This document shows, piece by piece, positions 1 to 8,342 of a stretch of DNA of 64,000 nucleotides. The position numbers were made by a program, and so were the translations under genes. The stretch's first letter is position 1. The number at the start of each line of letters is the position of its first letter. This stretch comes from an uncultured Aquimarina sp. (GTDB lineage: Bacteria > Bacteroidota > Bacteroidia > Flavobacteriales > Flavobacteriaceae): positions 310,001 through 374,000 of the forward strand of contig NZ_CANMQT010000005.1 in assembly GCF_947500065.1 (NCBI RefSeq), written 5' to 3'. Below the pieces are notes generated by a model, which saw only the letters and a list, made by a program, of their open reading frames with translations, was not told the DNA's origin and searched no databases.

Positions 1-1274
1 TGTCCTTTTATATATAACTTCCCGCTTGGGCCAGGAACATTTGTTATAGTAACATTAAACGGCGGACGATGGAATTCTTTTATATTATATTTGGTATATA
101 CATTAGCGGCAAGATTGGCAAGTCCAAATGGAACAGAATCTGCCATTTTAGAGAGTGTTTTTGCTCCAACAGCTTTATTTCTGGTCTTACCTAAATCAGT
201 TTGTTCGTATATAAATTCTAAACGTTTTATTGGATCCTCAATATGAGTACCTATCTGAACAAGCATATTAGAAATTTGATTGTTCATTTTTTGTTTTTCT
301 CCTTTCACTCGAATAGAGATGGGTACGTTTGCTACTAAGGGTTGCGCTGGTAATTTCTCTTTTTCTTGTAAATACTTTCGAATACCGCCTGCACAAATAG
401 CAACAATAACATCATTGATCGTGACATCCATTATTTTTCTCAATGCATAAATACGATCAAACGATAAAATAGCAGTTCCCCAAGTTCTTTTTGGAGAAAT
501 GGAACCATTAAAAATAGTCTTAGGTACTGAAAAACTATTTGCTTTAAATTCCTTTTTTCCCATCATTTTACTGGTGGCTTGTCCTTTTACAACGGCATAA
601 GCTGTTTCACCTATAGTTTTAGGGATCCTAAGCGGATCTTTTAAAAATTTGTATGAACTTTTTAATAGTAAACTCAGCTCATCCGGCAAAGGATCGGGAT
701 CATACGGTTTAGGAGGTGCAGGAGGCTTATTTTTATCTTCTTCATTCTTATCGAATAGAACTCCCATAATACCTACTCCTGAGCTCCCATCAATCATAAC
801 GTGATGAATCTTAATGACTATGGCTACAGAGCCCTTTGGGATTTGTGAAATCTCATCTAAACCTTCAATAAAACTAACTGACCATAATGGCCTGTTTGGA
901 TCCAAAGGATCACTAAATATTGAAGAGGTAACTTCTCTCAGTGTTTTCCAATTTGCAGGATCTGGTAATTTTATTCTGTTTAAATGTAAATCTAAATCAA
1001 AATTTGGGTCATCTACCCAATACGGGTAATCCAATTTTAAAGGTACATTTAATAAACGCTGTCTAAATTTTGGGATTAAATGTAATTTCGAAGCAATTAT
1101 AGCTTTAAAGTCTTCAAAATTCAAAGAGTCTTCAACTATCGTTAATGTCCCAATATGCATAGGACTTGTTGGAGAATCCGCATATAAAAAAGTAGCATCT
1201 TGTCCAGAAACTTGCTTGATAGTATCATCTAAAGCATCGTCTAAAAGGTTTTTAATGGCTTTCTTTTTTGACAT
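1..1274 (-). CDS. Wax ester synthase/acyl-CoA:diacylglycerol acyltransferase (WS/DGAT), C-terminus cut by window edge
   Basis: The open frame starts at the ATG at 1274-1272 (in-frame stop just upstream) and is still open at base 1, so about 424 codons are visible and only a short C-terminal piece should be missing, given family members of roughly 450-500 residues. The active-site motif HHxxxDG is present as HHVMIDG (786-806), and the conserved PLWSVSFIEGL and TINDVIVAICAG stretches are also visible. The family esterifies fatty alcohols or diacylglycerol with acyl-CoA to make wax esters or triacylglycerol at the membrane. No lipid gene neighbours it, so the substrate and physiological role are open. 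The family call is secure. Confidence 0.9.
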   Translation of the reverse strand, partial: MSKKKAIKNLLDDALDDTIKQVSGQDATFLYADSPTSPMHIGTLTIVEDSLNFEDFKAIIASKLHLIPKFRQRLLNVPLKLDYPYWVDDPNFDLDLHLNRIKLPDPANWKTLREVTSSIFSDPLDPNRPLWSVSFIEGLDEISQIPKGSVAIVIKIHHVMIDGSSGVGIMGVLFDKNEEDKNKPPAPPKPYDPDPLPDELSLLLKSSYKFLKDPLRIPKTIGETAYAVVKGQATSKMMGKKEFKANSFSVPKTIFNGSISPKRTWGTAILSFDRIYALRKIMDVTINDVIVAICAGGIRKYLQEKEKLPAQPLVANVPISIRVKGEKQKMNNQISNMLVQIGTHIEDPIKRLEFIYEQTDLGKTRNKAVGAKTLSKMADSVPFGLANLAANVYTKYNIKEFHRPPFNVTITNVPGPSGKLYIKG

Positions 1275-1588
1275 ATATTCTTAATTATTTAGATCGGGTT
1301 TATAAGAAGTGATATGCAATATAGTTTTTTTTTGGACAAAATATCCCCTCTGAACATAAGGATACCCTATTTTTTTAACATATGAAAATATCAATAATTT
1401 AAGGCTTTATAAAACATAACTATAACGATTTCGCCGTTTCTTTTAATTTACAAGTATTTTTTGGTTAAATCACCGATTAAAAAGAATCTATTCAATTACT
1501 GAAACAAACCACTTTTTTTAATGTAAGAAAAAAAACGAAACTAAAGTCTATATCATTATTAATCTAATTCATGTAAGTAAGAATTGGT
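1275..1588. other. Intergenic stretch, nothing recognised
   Basis: This AT-rich 314-bp spacer lies between two minus-strand genes. I looked for TAnnTTTG promoters, strong hairpins, RNA genes and short ORFs and found nothing I can support. Confidence 0.6.
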
Positions 1589-2473
1589 TTATTCTTGGTT
1601 TGTGATAAAGTTTGAAATTTCAGTGTCATTAAAAACTGGATTTGCTCCTTCACTTCCTGCTACCATAGCTCCAATTGCACACGCATGATTTATGGCCAAC
1701 TGAGGTTCGGCTCCTTGTAATAATTTGGAGATTAAAGTAGCCAAAAAAGAATCTCCAGCTCCTACTGTATCTACCACTTCAATCCTATACCCACTATTAT
1801 GATAAAAAGAATCATTATAATATAGTGTCGCTCCTTTTCCTCCTTTGGTAATACAAATTTCTGTAGTATTCGTATATCCTGCCAAAGCTTTTATTTGCTT
1901 TTCTAATGTAGTTTCTTTTATTCCAAAATAAATACAGACTTCATCCAATTCATCATCATTTAGTTTTATAAAGTCAGCTCTTTTCATTAAATCAGTAAGT
2001 AATTGATTATCATAATGAGGAGGGCGAAGATTGACATCTAAAATTTTAAATTTCGCTTTGTTTAGTAATTCAAATAATGTATTTCTAGAAACCTCATTTC
2101 GTGCTGCTAGGCTACCAAAAATAATAGCATCTGATATCGATACTTCTTTTATAGCGTTATCCTTAGTTTCGATAAAATCCCAAGCAACAGAGTGACTGAT
2201 CTCATATGAAGCTGTTCCTTCTTCATCTAAGGTTACCAAAACTTCTCCAGTATGGTATTGATGATCTTTTTGAATCGTTCCTAAAGGCAAACCTTGCTTA
2301 TCTATATATGTAATTATATCATCTCCTAAATCATCAAAACCTACTTTGGTGATAATAGAGGAATCTATCCCCATAGTTTTTAACCGCAAAGCTACATTAA
2401 GAGGAGCTCCTCCTATTTTTTTATGATGAGGAAATATATCCCAAAGCACTTCTCCGAAACAGGTTATTTTCAT
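1589..2473 (-). CDS. PfkB-family carbohydrate kinase, fructokinase-like
   Basis: This 294-residue protein has the usual ribokinase/PfkB length and both family signatures: the N-terminal substrate-side GG at about 21-22 (KKIGGAPLNVA) and the C-terminal DTVGAGDSF with catalytic Asp241. It should phosphorylate a free sugar with ATP in the cytoplasm. The opening MKITCFGEVLWDIFP resembles bacterial fructokinases, so fructose is the best guess, but PfkB specificity cannot be fixed from motifs. It stands alone between unrelated genes, with no transporter or hydrolase nearby. A perfect 9-bp inverted repeat (2478-2497) sits directly before its start codon and may act on translation or transcription. 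Confidence 0.85.
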   Translation of the reverse strand: MKITCFGEVLWDIFPHHKKIGGAPLNVALRLKTMGIDSSIITKVGFDDLGDDIITYIDKQGLPLGTIQKDHQYHTGEVLVTLDEEGTASYEISHSVAWDFIETKDNAIKEVSISDAIIFGSLAARNEVSRNTLFELLNKAKFKILDVNLRPPHYDNQLLTDLMKRADFIKLNDDELDEVCIYFGIKETTLEKQIKALAGYTNTTEICITKGGKGATLYYNDSFYHNSGYRIEVVDTVGAGDSFLATLISKLLQGAEPQLAINHACAIGAMVAGSEGANPVFNDTEISNFITNQE

Positions 2474-2477
2474 AGCG

Positions 2478-2497
2478 AAATAGTTTTTAAACTATTT
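2478..2497. promoter_or_regulatory. Perfect inverted repeat abutting the fructokinase start codon
   Basis: AAATAGTTT, two bases, then AAACTATTT forms a perfect 9-bp stem ending five bases before the fructokinase ATG on the minus strand. In the mRNA it would cover the ribosome-binding region. It could be a repressor operator or a translational hairpin. A T-run follows on the plus strand, but no plus-strand gene precedes it, so a terminator role is unlikely. Confidence 0.4.
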
Positions 2498-2743
2498 TTT
2501 TTTAGTATTAATCTAAAAGTAATAGTGCACATATCCTTATGTTCTTTATTAATTCAATTGCTAAATAGCTTTACCACTTAAAATAAAAGGGAAAATTCCA
2601 CCTTATTTCACATAAATATTTGTTAAGTTTTACATTTAATCGAATGTATATATCTTTTATCCGAAATCATATTTAAAATAAAATTAGCAATTACAACAAT
2701 CTAATCATTGTTTATGAAATTTACATCATTAATTTCATAGATC

Positions 2744-3151
2744 ATGATGGTAGAGACAGTATTATTAATAGATGACGATAAAGCAACCCAATACATTCAT
2801 AAAAGAGTTGTTGATAAACATAATGATTTTAAGAACGTCTTGACATTTTTTGGTGGTGATATTGCCCTAAGTTATCTTAAATCAATAAATGTAAGTTTTA
2901 TAAAAAAACCTCAACTTATTTTATTAGATTTAAACATGCCTAGTATGAATGGTTGGGAGTTTATTGAAGCCTATAATCAGTTAGAAGATGAGATTATTGA
3001 ACATAGTAAACTCATTATCCTTACTACTTCTAATGATCCTCGAGATATTTCGAGATCAAAAAATATAAAAGGAGTGAGTGATTACATAATAAAACCTCTT
3101 TCTAATGAAAAATTAGATTTAATTTTAGAGTCATATTTTGTCAATTCCTAA
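2744..3151 (+). CDS. Single-domain response regulator (CheY-like receiver)
   Basis: The 135 residues form one receiver domain with no output domain. The acidic pocket (D10-D12), phospho-acceptor Asp62 (LLDLNMPSMNGW), the conserved Thr (T94/T95, LTTS) and Lys117 (IIKPLS) are all in place. The loop arrangement resembles the Rcp1-type receivers that act as phosphorelay partners of PAS or phytochrome kinases. Two ATGs are adjacent, so the start is either Met1 or Met2. It converges with the histidine kinase at 3253-4398, and the two may be partners, which is inference from proximity only. Confidence 0.9.
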   Translation: MMVETVLLIDDDKATQYIHKRVVDKHNDFKNVLTFFGGDIALSYLKSINVSFIKKPQLILLDLNMPSMNGWEFIEAYNQLEDEIIEHSKLIILTTSNDPRDISRSKNIKGVSDYIIKPLSNEKLDLILESYFVNS

Positions 3152-3252
3152 AATCAATTCAAATACTTTGAATCTAACACCACCTATTCTTGTTTGAGAT
3201 ATTAAATAGGGTTACAAGTAATTTTAAAATAATTGTTTTCTAAACCTTTTAA

Positions 3253-4398
3253 TTAATTGCATAGTTGGCTTCTTTTGCTAAACAAAATTTTAAAACTTGT
3301 ACCAATATTAACTTTACTTTCCACTTCTATAGTACCTCCCATGGTTTCTATTTGGCTTTTAGTAAGAAAAAGACCTATCCCTACAGCATCTTTATTTTTA
3401 TGAAAAGTTTTATACATTCCAAACAAATGTTCTCCATGTTTTTTAATATCAATACCTATTCCATTGTCCGATATCTGTAATATCAATTGATCGTTTTCAC
3501 AAAAAGCATCAATCTTTATTTCTGGATTACGTTCTGGATGCTTGTACTTTAAAGAATTAGATATCAGATTAAGTAGAATACTTTCGAGATATACAGGATT
3601 ATATTCAACAAAAATATTCTTGGAGACCTTGTTTATTATTTCAGCGCTTTTTTGATGAATATCTCCTTTTAAAACAAATATTGTTCTTTCTATATATTTA
3701 TGTAAGTTCACTTGCTTCAATTCCTGATTAACATTTGTTTGAACCATAACGATTTCATTTAAATGTACCATTGTATTGGATAACTCTCCAGAAACCCTCT
3801 TTACGTGCCCCATTATTTCTGTTTTTTCTACAGGATCTTTTTCTTCTTCAGCTAGTTCTAGGAGAATTGCTAGATTATTAGAATGCGAACGTAAGTTATG
3901 TGTCGCTATATGAGCAAAATTAATCAATCGCTTGTTTTGTGCTTTAACAATATCGAATGTCTTTTTTACTTCTTCCTCTTTTTCTTTTTGAGATGTTATA
4001 TCCATTACAAATCCATTCCAAAGAAAACTACCGTCTGTCAATTGTACAGGTTGTCCATGTCCCCTTAACCATCGAACACCTTTAGAAGGTAACACTACTC
4101 TAAAATCATAACTCCAACTCTCTAGCGTTTTCATTGATTTATTTACGATATTATAAACTGCTTTAAAGTCATCCTTATGCATTCTACTTATAACTGGTCT
4201 TGCATCATATTTCACCTCATCTGGCATTACTTCATAAATATTCCACAAACCACTACTGGCAAAAGGGAGTGTATATTTTTTCTTATCTGGAAAATATCGA
4301 AATTGATAAATTAGTTCATCCGTATGCTCTAATAAAGATTGAAGTTCAGCTTGCTCATTCGCAATAATATCATTGCCTTTATTCTTGATAACTTTCAT
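3253..4398 (-). CDS. PAS-domain sensor histidine kinase
   Basis: A PAS fold (FASSGLWNIYEVMPDEV through FLWNGFVMDITSQ) leads into a dimerisation/phosphotransfer helix with His in ATHNLRSH, then an HATPase_c domain with N-box NLISNSLKY, G1 box DNGIGID and GIGLF. It would autophosphorylate on His after sensing through PAS. No transmembrane helix is evident, so it is probably cytoplasmic. The frame extends upstream to an ATG at 4536, but those extra 46 residues are Cys-rich and unlike a kinase N-terminus. I prefer the internal ATG at 4398 (MKVIKNKGN). If the longer start is used, the phospho-His is residue 213. The kinase call is secure, the start is not. Confidence 0.85.
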   Translation of the reverse strand: MKVIKNKGNDIIANEQAELQSLLEHTDELIYQFRYFPDKKKYTLPFASSGLWNIYEVMPDEVKYDARPVISRMHKDDFKAVYNIVNKSMKTLESWSYDFRVVLPSKGVRWLRGHGQPVQLTDGSFLWNGFVMDITSQKEKEEEVKKTFDIVKAQNKRLINFAHIATHNLRSHSNNLAILLELAEEEKDPVEKTEIMGHVKRVSGELSNTMVHLNEIVMVQTNVNQELKQVNLHKYIERTIFVLKGDIHQKSAEIINKVSKNIFVEYNPVYLESILLNLISNSLKYKHPERNPEIKIDAFCENDQLILQISDNGIGIDIKKHGEHLFGMYKTFHKNKDAVGIGLFLTKSQIETMGGTIEVESKVNIGTSFKILFSKRSQLCN

Positions 4399-4601
4399 TT
4401 CCAGGGGTTTAATTGTTGACTTAATGAAAGTATAAAACTCGATTTCTAAACCTAAAGAAATTAATTTCATAATCCAAAATAATCGGCAAGACACAAAAAA
4501 ACACGACAAAAAACATCTCAAGATCTTATTTGACACAAAATGTCAATCATCATTAACATCTAATTACCTGCATCATATCACCATTATGCTTATAATTCTG
4601 C

Positions 4602-4640
4602 AAAAAAACAACCCTCAGCGGTTAACTACTCCTCTGAGGG
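4602..4640 (-). terminator. Intrinsic terminator of the arginine/proline operon
   Basis: On the minus strand a perfect 7-bp stem, CCCTCAG (4640-4634) with CTGAGGG (4618-4612), encloses a 15-nt loop and is followed at once by TTGTTTTTTT. It lies about 90 bp after the argH stop codon, the expected end of the operon. Confidence 0.8.
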
Positions 4641-4729
4641 TCTAGGTCGAAGCATAAAAAAATTAAACTAACTCAACTTACACTCAATTAACTGCTTCAA
4701 CTTCTCTTATATACTATACATACCTTTAT

Positions 4730-6007
4730 TTAAACAGATTCTAGCTTTTCTTTAATATTATCCAAACACAGATTATTAATACTACCAATATGACTATGTT
4801 TTGTATTTTTTTCTGGTTTGTAATTTCCTTTTTCAATATCCAAACCGATTTTCACATATGCATCTCTAAATGACATTCCCTTCATTACCAATTCATTTAA
4901 TGTATCTACACTAAATAAATAATCGTATTTATCATCGTCTAATATCCTTTCATTCACTGTAACATTTTTTAAAGCGTAGATAGCCATTTCTAATGATGCT
5001 TTTAGATCTTGTATAGCAGGTATGATTCCTTCTTTTAATAACTGTAAATCTCTGTGATATCCACTTGGTAGATTATTAGTCAACAAACTCAATTCATAGG
5101 GTAATGCCTGAATTTTATTACACTTTCCTCTAATTAGTTCAAATACATCTGGATTCTTCTTATGAGGCATAATACTAGAGCCCGTTGTAAATTCTGAAGG
5201 AATACTCATGAAATCAAAATTTTGACTCATATATACACATACATCCATCGCTAATTTAGATAATGTTCCTGCCACACTACTCATTGCGAAAGCGGTAGAT
5301 TTTTCGGATTTCCCTCTACTCATTTGAGCTGCTACCACATTATATTTTAAGGTCTCAAAACCAAGCTCTTTTGTAGTAAATTCTCTATCAATAGGAAAAG
5401 AACTTCCATATCCTGCAGCACTACCTAATGGATTTTGATCGACAACTTTTAATGCTGCGTTTACAAAATACAAATCATCAATAAAGCTCTCTGCATATGC
5501 AGAAAACCATAACCCGAATGAAGACGGCATTGCTATCTGAAGATGTGTGTATCCAGGTAATAACACTTCTTTATATTGTTCTGCAGAACTCAATAAGTTT
5601 TTAGATAATTCTTTTACCTGAGATTTTATTTGTTTTAATTCATCTTTCAGATACAAATGCATCGCTACCAAAACTTGATCATTTCTAGATCTAGCGGTAT
5701 GTATCTTCTTTCCTGCATCTCCTATTTTTTTTGTCAGTTCAAACTCTATCTTAGAATGTACATCTTCGAACTGATCTTCTATTACAAAAGTTCCTTCTTC
5801 GATTTGTTTAGCCAATAGCTTTAGTTCTATTTCAATTGCTGAAACATCTTCATCTGAAAGTAATTTTATTTTATGTAACATTTTAGCGTGTGCCAATGTT
5901 GCTTGCACATCATATTTAGCAATTACCAAATCTAATTGTCTATCATTTCCGACAGTAAACATATCTATCTTTTGATCTGTTGGTAATCCTTTATCCCAAA
6001 GTTTCAT
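4730..6007 (-). CDS. argH: Argininosuccinate lyase
   Basis: This enzyme catalyses the last arginine step, splitting argininosuccinate to arginine and fumarate. The 425-residue protein carries the fumarase/aspartase superfamily signature GSSIMPHKKNPD (about 276-287), the substrate motif TARSRNDQ (104-111) and the GYTHLQ histidine (about 155). Length is slightly below the usual 450-460 but complete, ending just before a terminator. It is the last gene of the minus-strand arg/pro operon, 121 bp after the argE-like gene. The spacer contains short degenerate repeats. Confidence 0.96.
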   Translation of the reverse strand: MKLWDKGLPTDQKIDMFTVGNDRQLDLVIAKYDVQATLAHAKMLHKIKLLSDEDVSAIEIELKLLAKQIEEGTFVIEDQFEDVHSKIEFELTKKIGDAGKKIHTARSRNDQVLVAMHLYLKDELKQIKSQVKELSKNLLSSAEQYKEVLLPGYTHLQIAMPSSFGLWFSAYAESFIDDLYFVNAALKVVDQNPLGSAAGYGSSFPIDREFTTKELGFETLKYNVVAAQMSRGKSEKSTAFAMSSVAGTLSKLAMDVCVYMSQNFDFMSIPSEFTTGSSIMPHKKNPDVFELIRGKCNKIQALPYELSLLTNNLPSGYHRDLQLLKEGIIPAIQDLKASLEMAIYALKNVTVNERILDDDKYDYLFSVDTLNELVMKGMSFRDAYVKIGLDIEKGNYKPEKNTKHSHIGSINNLCLDNIKEKLESV

Positions 6008-6015
6008 AATTATTT

Positions 6016-6049
6016 AGTATTAAGTAATTAGAATTGAGTATTAAGTAAT
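6016..6049. repeat. Short direct repeat in the argE-argH spacer
   Basis: AGTATTAAGTAAT occurs at 6016-6028 and again at 6037-6049, a 21-bp period. It looks like local slippage duplication. No function is apparent. Confidence 0.6.
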
Positions 6050-6103
6050 CACTACTTAAAATTAGATTATGTGTATTTAATACTTCTTTTATTTTCCGCT
6101 TTA

Positions 6104-6130
6104 CATTTTTCATTTCTCATTTCTCATTTT
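6104..6130. repeat. Heptamer tandem array (CATTTNT) at the 3' end of the argE-like gene
   Basis: Four consecutive copies read CATTTTT, CATTTCT, CATTTCT, CATTTT, reaching the stop codon of the argE-like gene. It is a simple-sequence array typical of replication slippage. Confidence 0.6.
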
Positions 6131-7313
6131 AAACAATTCCTTCTAAAGTTTTAATATATAATGCTACACCTTCTTTGACCTCTTCTACATATATAAATTC
6201 GTCCGCAGAATGTGATCTGGTTGAATCTCCTGGTCCTAATTTTAAAGATGGACAACTTAATATCGATTGGTCTGATAAGGTTGGTGACCCATAGGTTGTT
6301 CTACCTAAAGCTATCCCTGACACTACAATCGGATGATCTTTTGGTATTGAAGAAGATCCCAAATGCAATGATCTTGGTTTTACCTCAACATTATCTGGCA
6401 TTGCTTGTTTCACTATCTCTAAAACCTCTTCATTTTTATACTTATCATTTACTCTAATATCGACGACTAGATTACAGTGAGAAGGAACTACATTATGCTG
6501 ATTACCAGCATTGATTTGTGTAACTGTCATTTTTACATCTCCTAAAGTCTCTGATTTTTTTTCAAACTTGTAACCTCTAAACCATTCAATTACTTCTAGC
6601 GTATTATAAATTGCATTGTCATCATTAGGGTGTGCGGCGTGACTAGCAGTCCCTTTTACCGACACATCTAATACTAACAGTCCTTTCTCTGCAATCGCCA
6701 ATTGCATCAATGTAGGTTCTCCGACAACTGCAAATTCTACATTTTTCAAATGTTTCAGGATACTTTTTAATCCCAGTGGGCCACTACTCTCTTCTTCTGC
6801 AGAAGTTGCTATTACAAAATTATAGTTTAACCCTTTTCTATCATAGAAATAAGTAAATGTTGCTATCAATGAAACTAAACATCCACCTGCATCATTACTA
6901 CCTAACCCATATAACTTTCCATCTTCTACAAATGCTTTAAATGGATCGTTCGTATAATTCCCATTAGGTTTTACAGTATCATGATGAGAGTTTAGTAAAA
7001 TAGTGGGCTTAGCATCATCAAAATGTTTGTTATAAGCCCAGACATTATTGTTTTCTCTTTCGAAAGGGATATTATATTGATTAAACCAATTTTCGATCAA
7101 CTGCGCTGTTCCTTCCTCTTCTGAAGAAAAAGATTGCGTCTCAATCAATTTATGCAAAAGCTCAATAGCGTTTTCAGTTAGTTGTTTAGTATCTGAATAA
7201 TTGAGTTTGGTATTAATTGAGTTTTTGAGCAATGGAGAGACTGAGTCATCAAGTATCCGATCACTACCATTATTTTTCAAGGCATTATACTTATTATTAT
7301 CTATCTCTTCCAT
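6129..7313 (-). CDS. argE: M20-family N-acyl-ornithine/citrulline deacylase (ArgE-like)
   Basis: This is a zinc-dependent M20 peptidase-type deacylase. Metal and catalytic motifs are visible: NSHHDTV (about 109-114), LGSNDAGG (Asp141), SAEEESSG (Glu173-174) and a C-terminal DSTRSHSADEF histidine. Because the operon encodes an ArgF' carbamoyltransferase, which works on N-acylated ornithine, this enzyme should remove the acetyl or succinyl group from N-acylcitrulline rather than from N-acylornithine. That step order is inferred from family knowledge. At 394 residues it is about 35-40 longer than typical ArgE. The extra N-terminus (residues 1-45) is polar and resembles the repetitive spacers of this operon, but no internal ATG offers a shorter start. 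Confidence 0.88.
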   Translation of the reverse strand: MEEIDNNKYNALKNNGSDRILDDSVSPLLKNSINTKLNYSDTKQLTENAIELLHKLIETQSFSSEEEGTAQLIENWFNQYNIPFERENNNVWAYNKHFDDAKPTILLNSHHDTVKPNGNYTNDPFKAFVEDGKLYGLGSNDAGGCLVSLIATFTYFYDRKGLNYNFVIATSAEEESSGPLGLKSILKHLKNVEFAVVGEPTLMQLAIAEKGLLVLDVSVKGTASHAAHPNDDNAIYNTLEVIEWFRGYKFEKKSETLGDVKMTVTQINAGNQHNVVPSHCNLVVDIRVNDKYKNEEVLEIVKQAMPDNVEVKPRSLHLGSSSIPKDHPIVVSGIALGRTTYGSPTLSDQSILSCPSLKLGPGDSTRSHSADEFIYVEEVKEGVALYIKTLEGIV

Positions 7314-7392
7314 TTTTTATTTTTTAAAACTCACTTATTGATACTCTTAATAAATCCCAACTTTTTAACTCACTGACTTACTACTCCCATAC

Positions 7393-8184
7393 TCACAGAC
7401 TCAAAGTCGTATGTTTTATAGTGCTATCTTTTATAAAATCTGCATTAGCTATATGCACTTTACTTACATCTTTTTGTAGTGCATCAAAGCAATTCTTTAA
7501 CTTTGGTAACATTCCATCTGCAATAACTTCAGCATCTCTTAGTTCAGAATATTTCTCTAAATCGATATGCTCAATTACCGAATCCTTATCTTCAATATTT
7601 TCTAAAACACCTTTTAATTCAAAACAATAAAAGAGTGAAACATCATAGTATTTACCCATTGATGAAGCAATTTCTGAAGCAATAGTATCTGCGTTCGTAT
7701 TAAATAATTGACCATTCGTATCGTGTGTTACGGCGCAAAAAACAGGGGTTATTCCTAACTCCAAAAATCCTTTTAAGGTTTTATTATTTACACTAGTCAC
7801 ATCCCCAACATATCCGTAATCAACAAATTGTGCAGGTCTTCGCTCGGCTATGATAAGATTAGCATCCGCACCTGTTAATCCCAATGCATTGCATTTATGT
7901 TTTTGCAAGCCTGAAACAATGTTCTTATTCAATATACCTGCATACGTCATTACTACGATATCAAGGTTCTCTGCAGAAGTTATTCTTCTTCCATCTATCA
8001 TTTCTGTCTTAACTCCTAACCTTGAAGCTAACTTAGTAGCAGATTTACCTCCTCCATGAATTAAGATTTTAGGGTCTTCAACATTAGAGAAGTCTTTTAG
8101 AAAAGAATGTAAGGCGCTTTCATCTTCTATAATATTACCGCCAATCTTTGCTACTAATAATTTTTGTCTTGTTTCCATCTTCAA
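7393..8184 (-). CDS. argB: Acetylglutamate (N-acylglutamate) kinase
   Basis: The 263-residue amino-acid kinase has the nucleotide and catalytic motif AKIGGNIIEDE (Lys13) and the LIHGGGKSATKLASRLG substrate loop. It phosphorylates N-acylglutamate, the second step of the pathway. Two starts are possible, at 8184 (MKMETRQ) and 8178 (METRQ). The second is favoured by a duplicated copy of this start (8261-8298), which has ATGGAAACA with different upstream sequence. The gene sits between argF' and the argE-like gene. Its 5' flank was remodelled by an 82-bp insert, so its ribosome-binding site is not the ancestral one. Confidence 0.95.
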   Translation of the reverse strand: MKMETRQKLLVAKIGGNIIEDESALHSFLKDFSNVEDPKILIHGGGKSATKLASRLGVKTEMIDGRRITSAENLDIVVMTYAGILNKNIVSGLQKHKCNALGLTGADANLIIAERRPAQFVDYGYVGDVTSVNNKTLKGFLELGITPVFCAVTHDTNGQLFNTNADTIASEIASSMGKYYDVSLFYCFELKGVLENIEDKDSVIEHIDLEKYSELRDAEVIADGMLPKLKNCFDALQKDVSKVHIANADFIKDSTIKHTTLSL

Positions 8185-8211
8185 ATTTATTTTGCCAACC
8201 CGCCATCTGGC

Positions 8212-8298
8212 TCATTCACTAAAAATGTCCACTGGACATTTTCTTAACGTTCTGCCCTCACCAATCTTTGCTACTAATAATTTTTGTCTTGTTTCCAT
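8212..8298 (-). pseudogene. Orphaned 5' fragment of argB (28 codons)
   Basis: The upstream copy of the argB start reads ATG plus eleven further argB codons (METRQKLLVAKI), one shared Gly codon, then runs into the inserted sequence and stops at TGA (8214-8212). It cannot encode a kinase. Because it keeps the original upstream context, it may still be translated and affect initiation at the intact argB 28 bp downstream. Confidence 0.75.
8222..8242. repeat. Perfect palindrome in the argB insert
   Basis: AAAATGTCCA, one base, then TGGACATTTT is a perfect 10-bp inverted repeat at the centre of the 82-bp insert. It has the look of a small dispersed palindromic element, but no second copy exists in this window. 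Confidence 0.7.
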
Positions 8299-8306
8299 AC
8301 TAATTA

Positions 8307-8331
8307 TTCCCCTCATTCCAAAGAGAGGGAA
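8307..8331. repeat. Hairpin (ccctc/gaggg) in the argF'-argB spacer
   Basis: TTCCCCTC and GAGGGAA form an imperfect stem around a 10-nt loop. It resembles the perfect CCTCTCC/GGAGAGG hairpin before proC, so both may belong to one family of intergenic hairpins. Confidence 0.45.
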
Positions 8332-8342
8332 CAGTAATCGTT

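Larger units (their letters stand above)
8141..8298. repeat. 38-bp perfect direct repeat flanking an 82-bp insert at the argB start
   Basis: Bases 8141-8178 and 8261-8298 are identical over 38 bp and both carry the argB start codon and its first 12 codons. Between them lie 82 bp (8179-8260) with no similarity to argB, including a 10-bp perfect palindrome. The structure looks like insertion of a small element together with duplication of the target, or a tandem duplication. Confidence 0.9.

Noticed and set aside
1431..1500. Weak repeat near aacgatttcgccgttt upstream of the WS/DGAT gene
   Set aside because: Pairing is imperfect and short. I could not separate it from chance in AT-rich spacer.
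3157..3173. Hairpin ATTCAAA-TAC-TTTGAAT after the response regulator gene
   Set aside because: The stem is AT-rich and no T-run follows, so I do not call it a terminator.
4399..4536. Longer start for the histidine kinase at 4536
   Set aside because: The 46 extra residues are Cys/Phe-rich without a recognisable domain or a proper membrane helix. The ATG at 4398 is more likely, though not proven.
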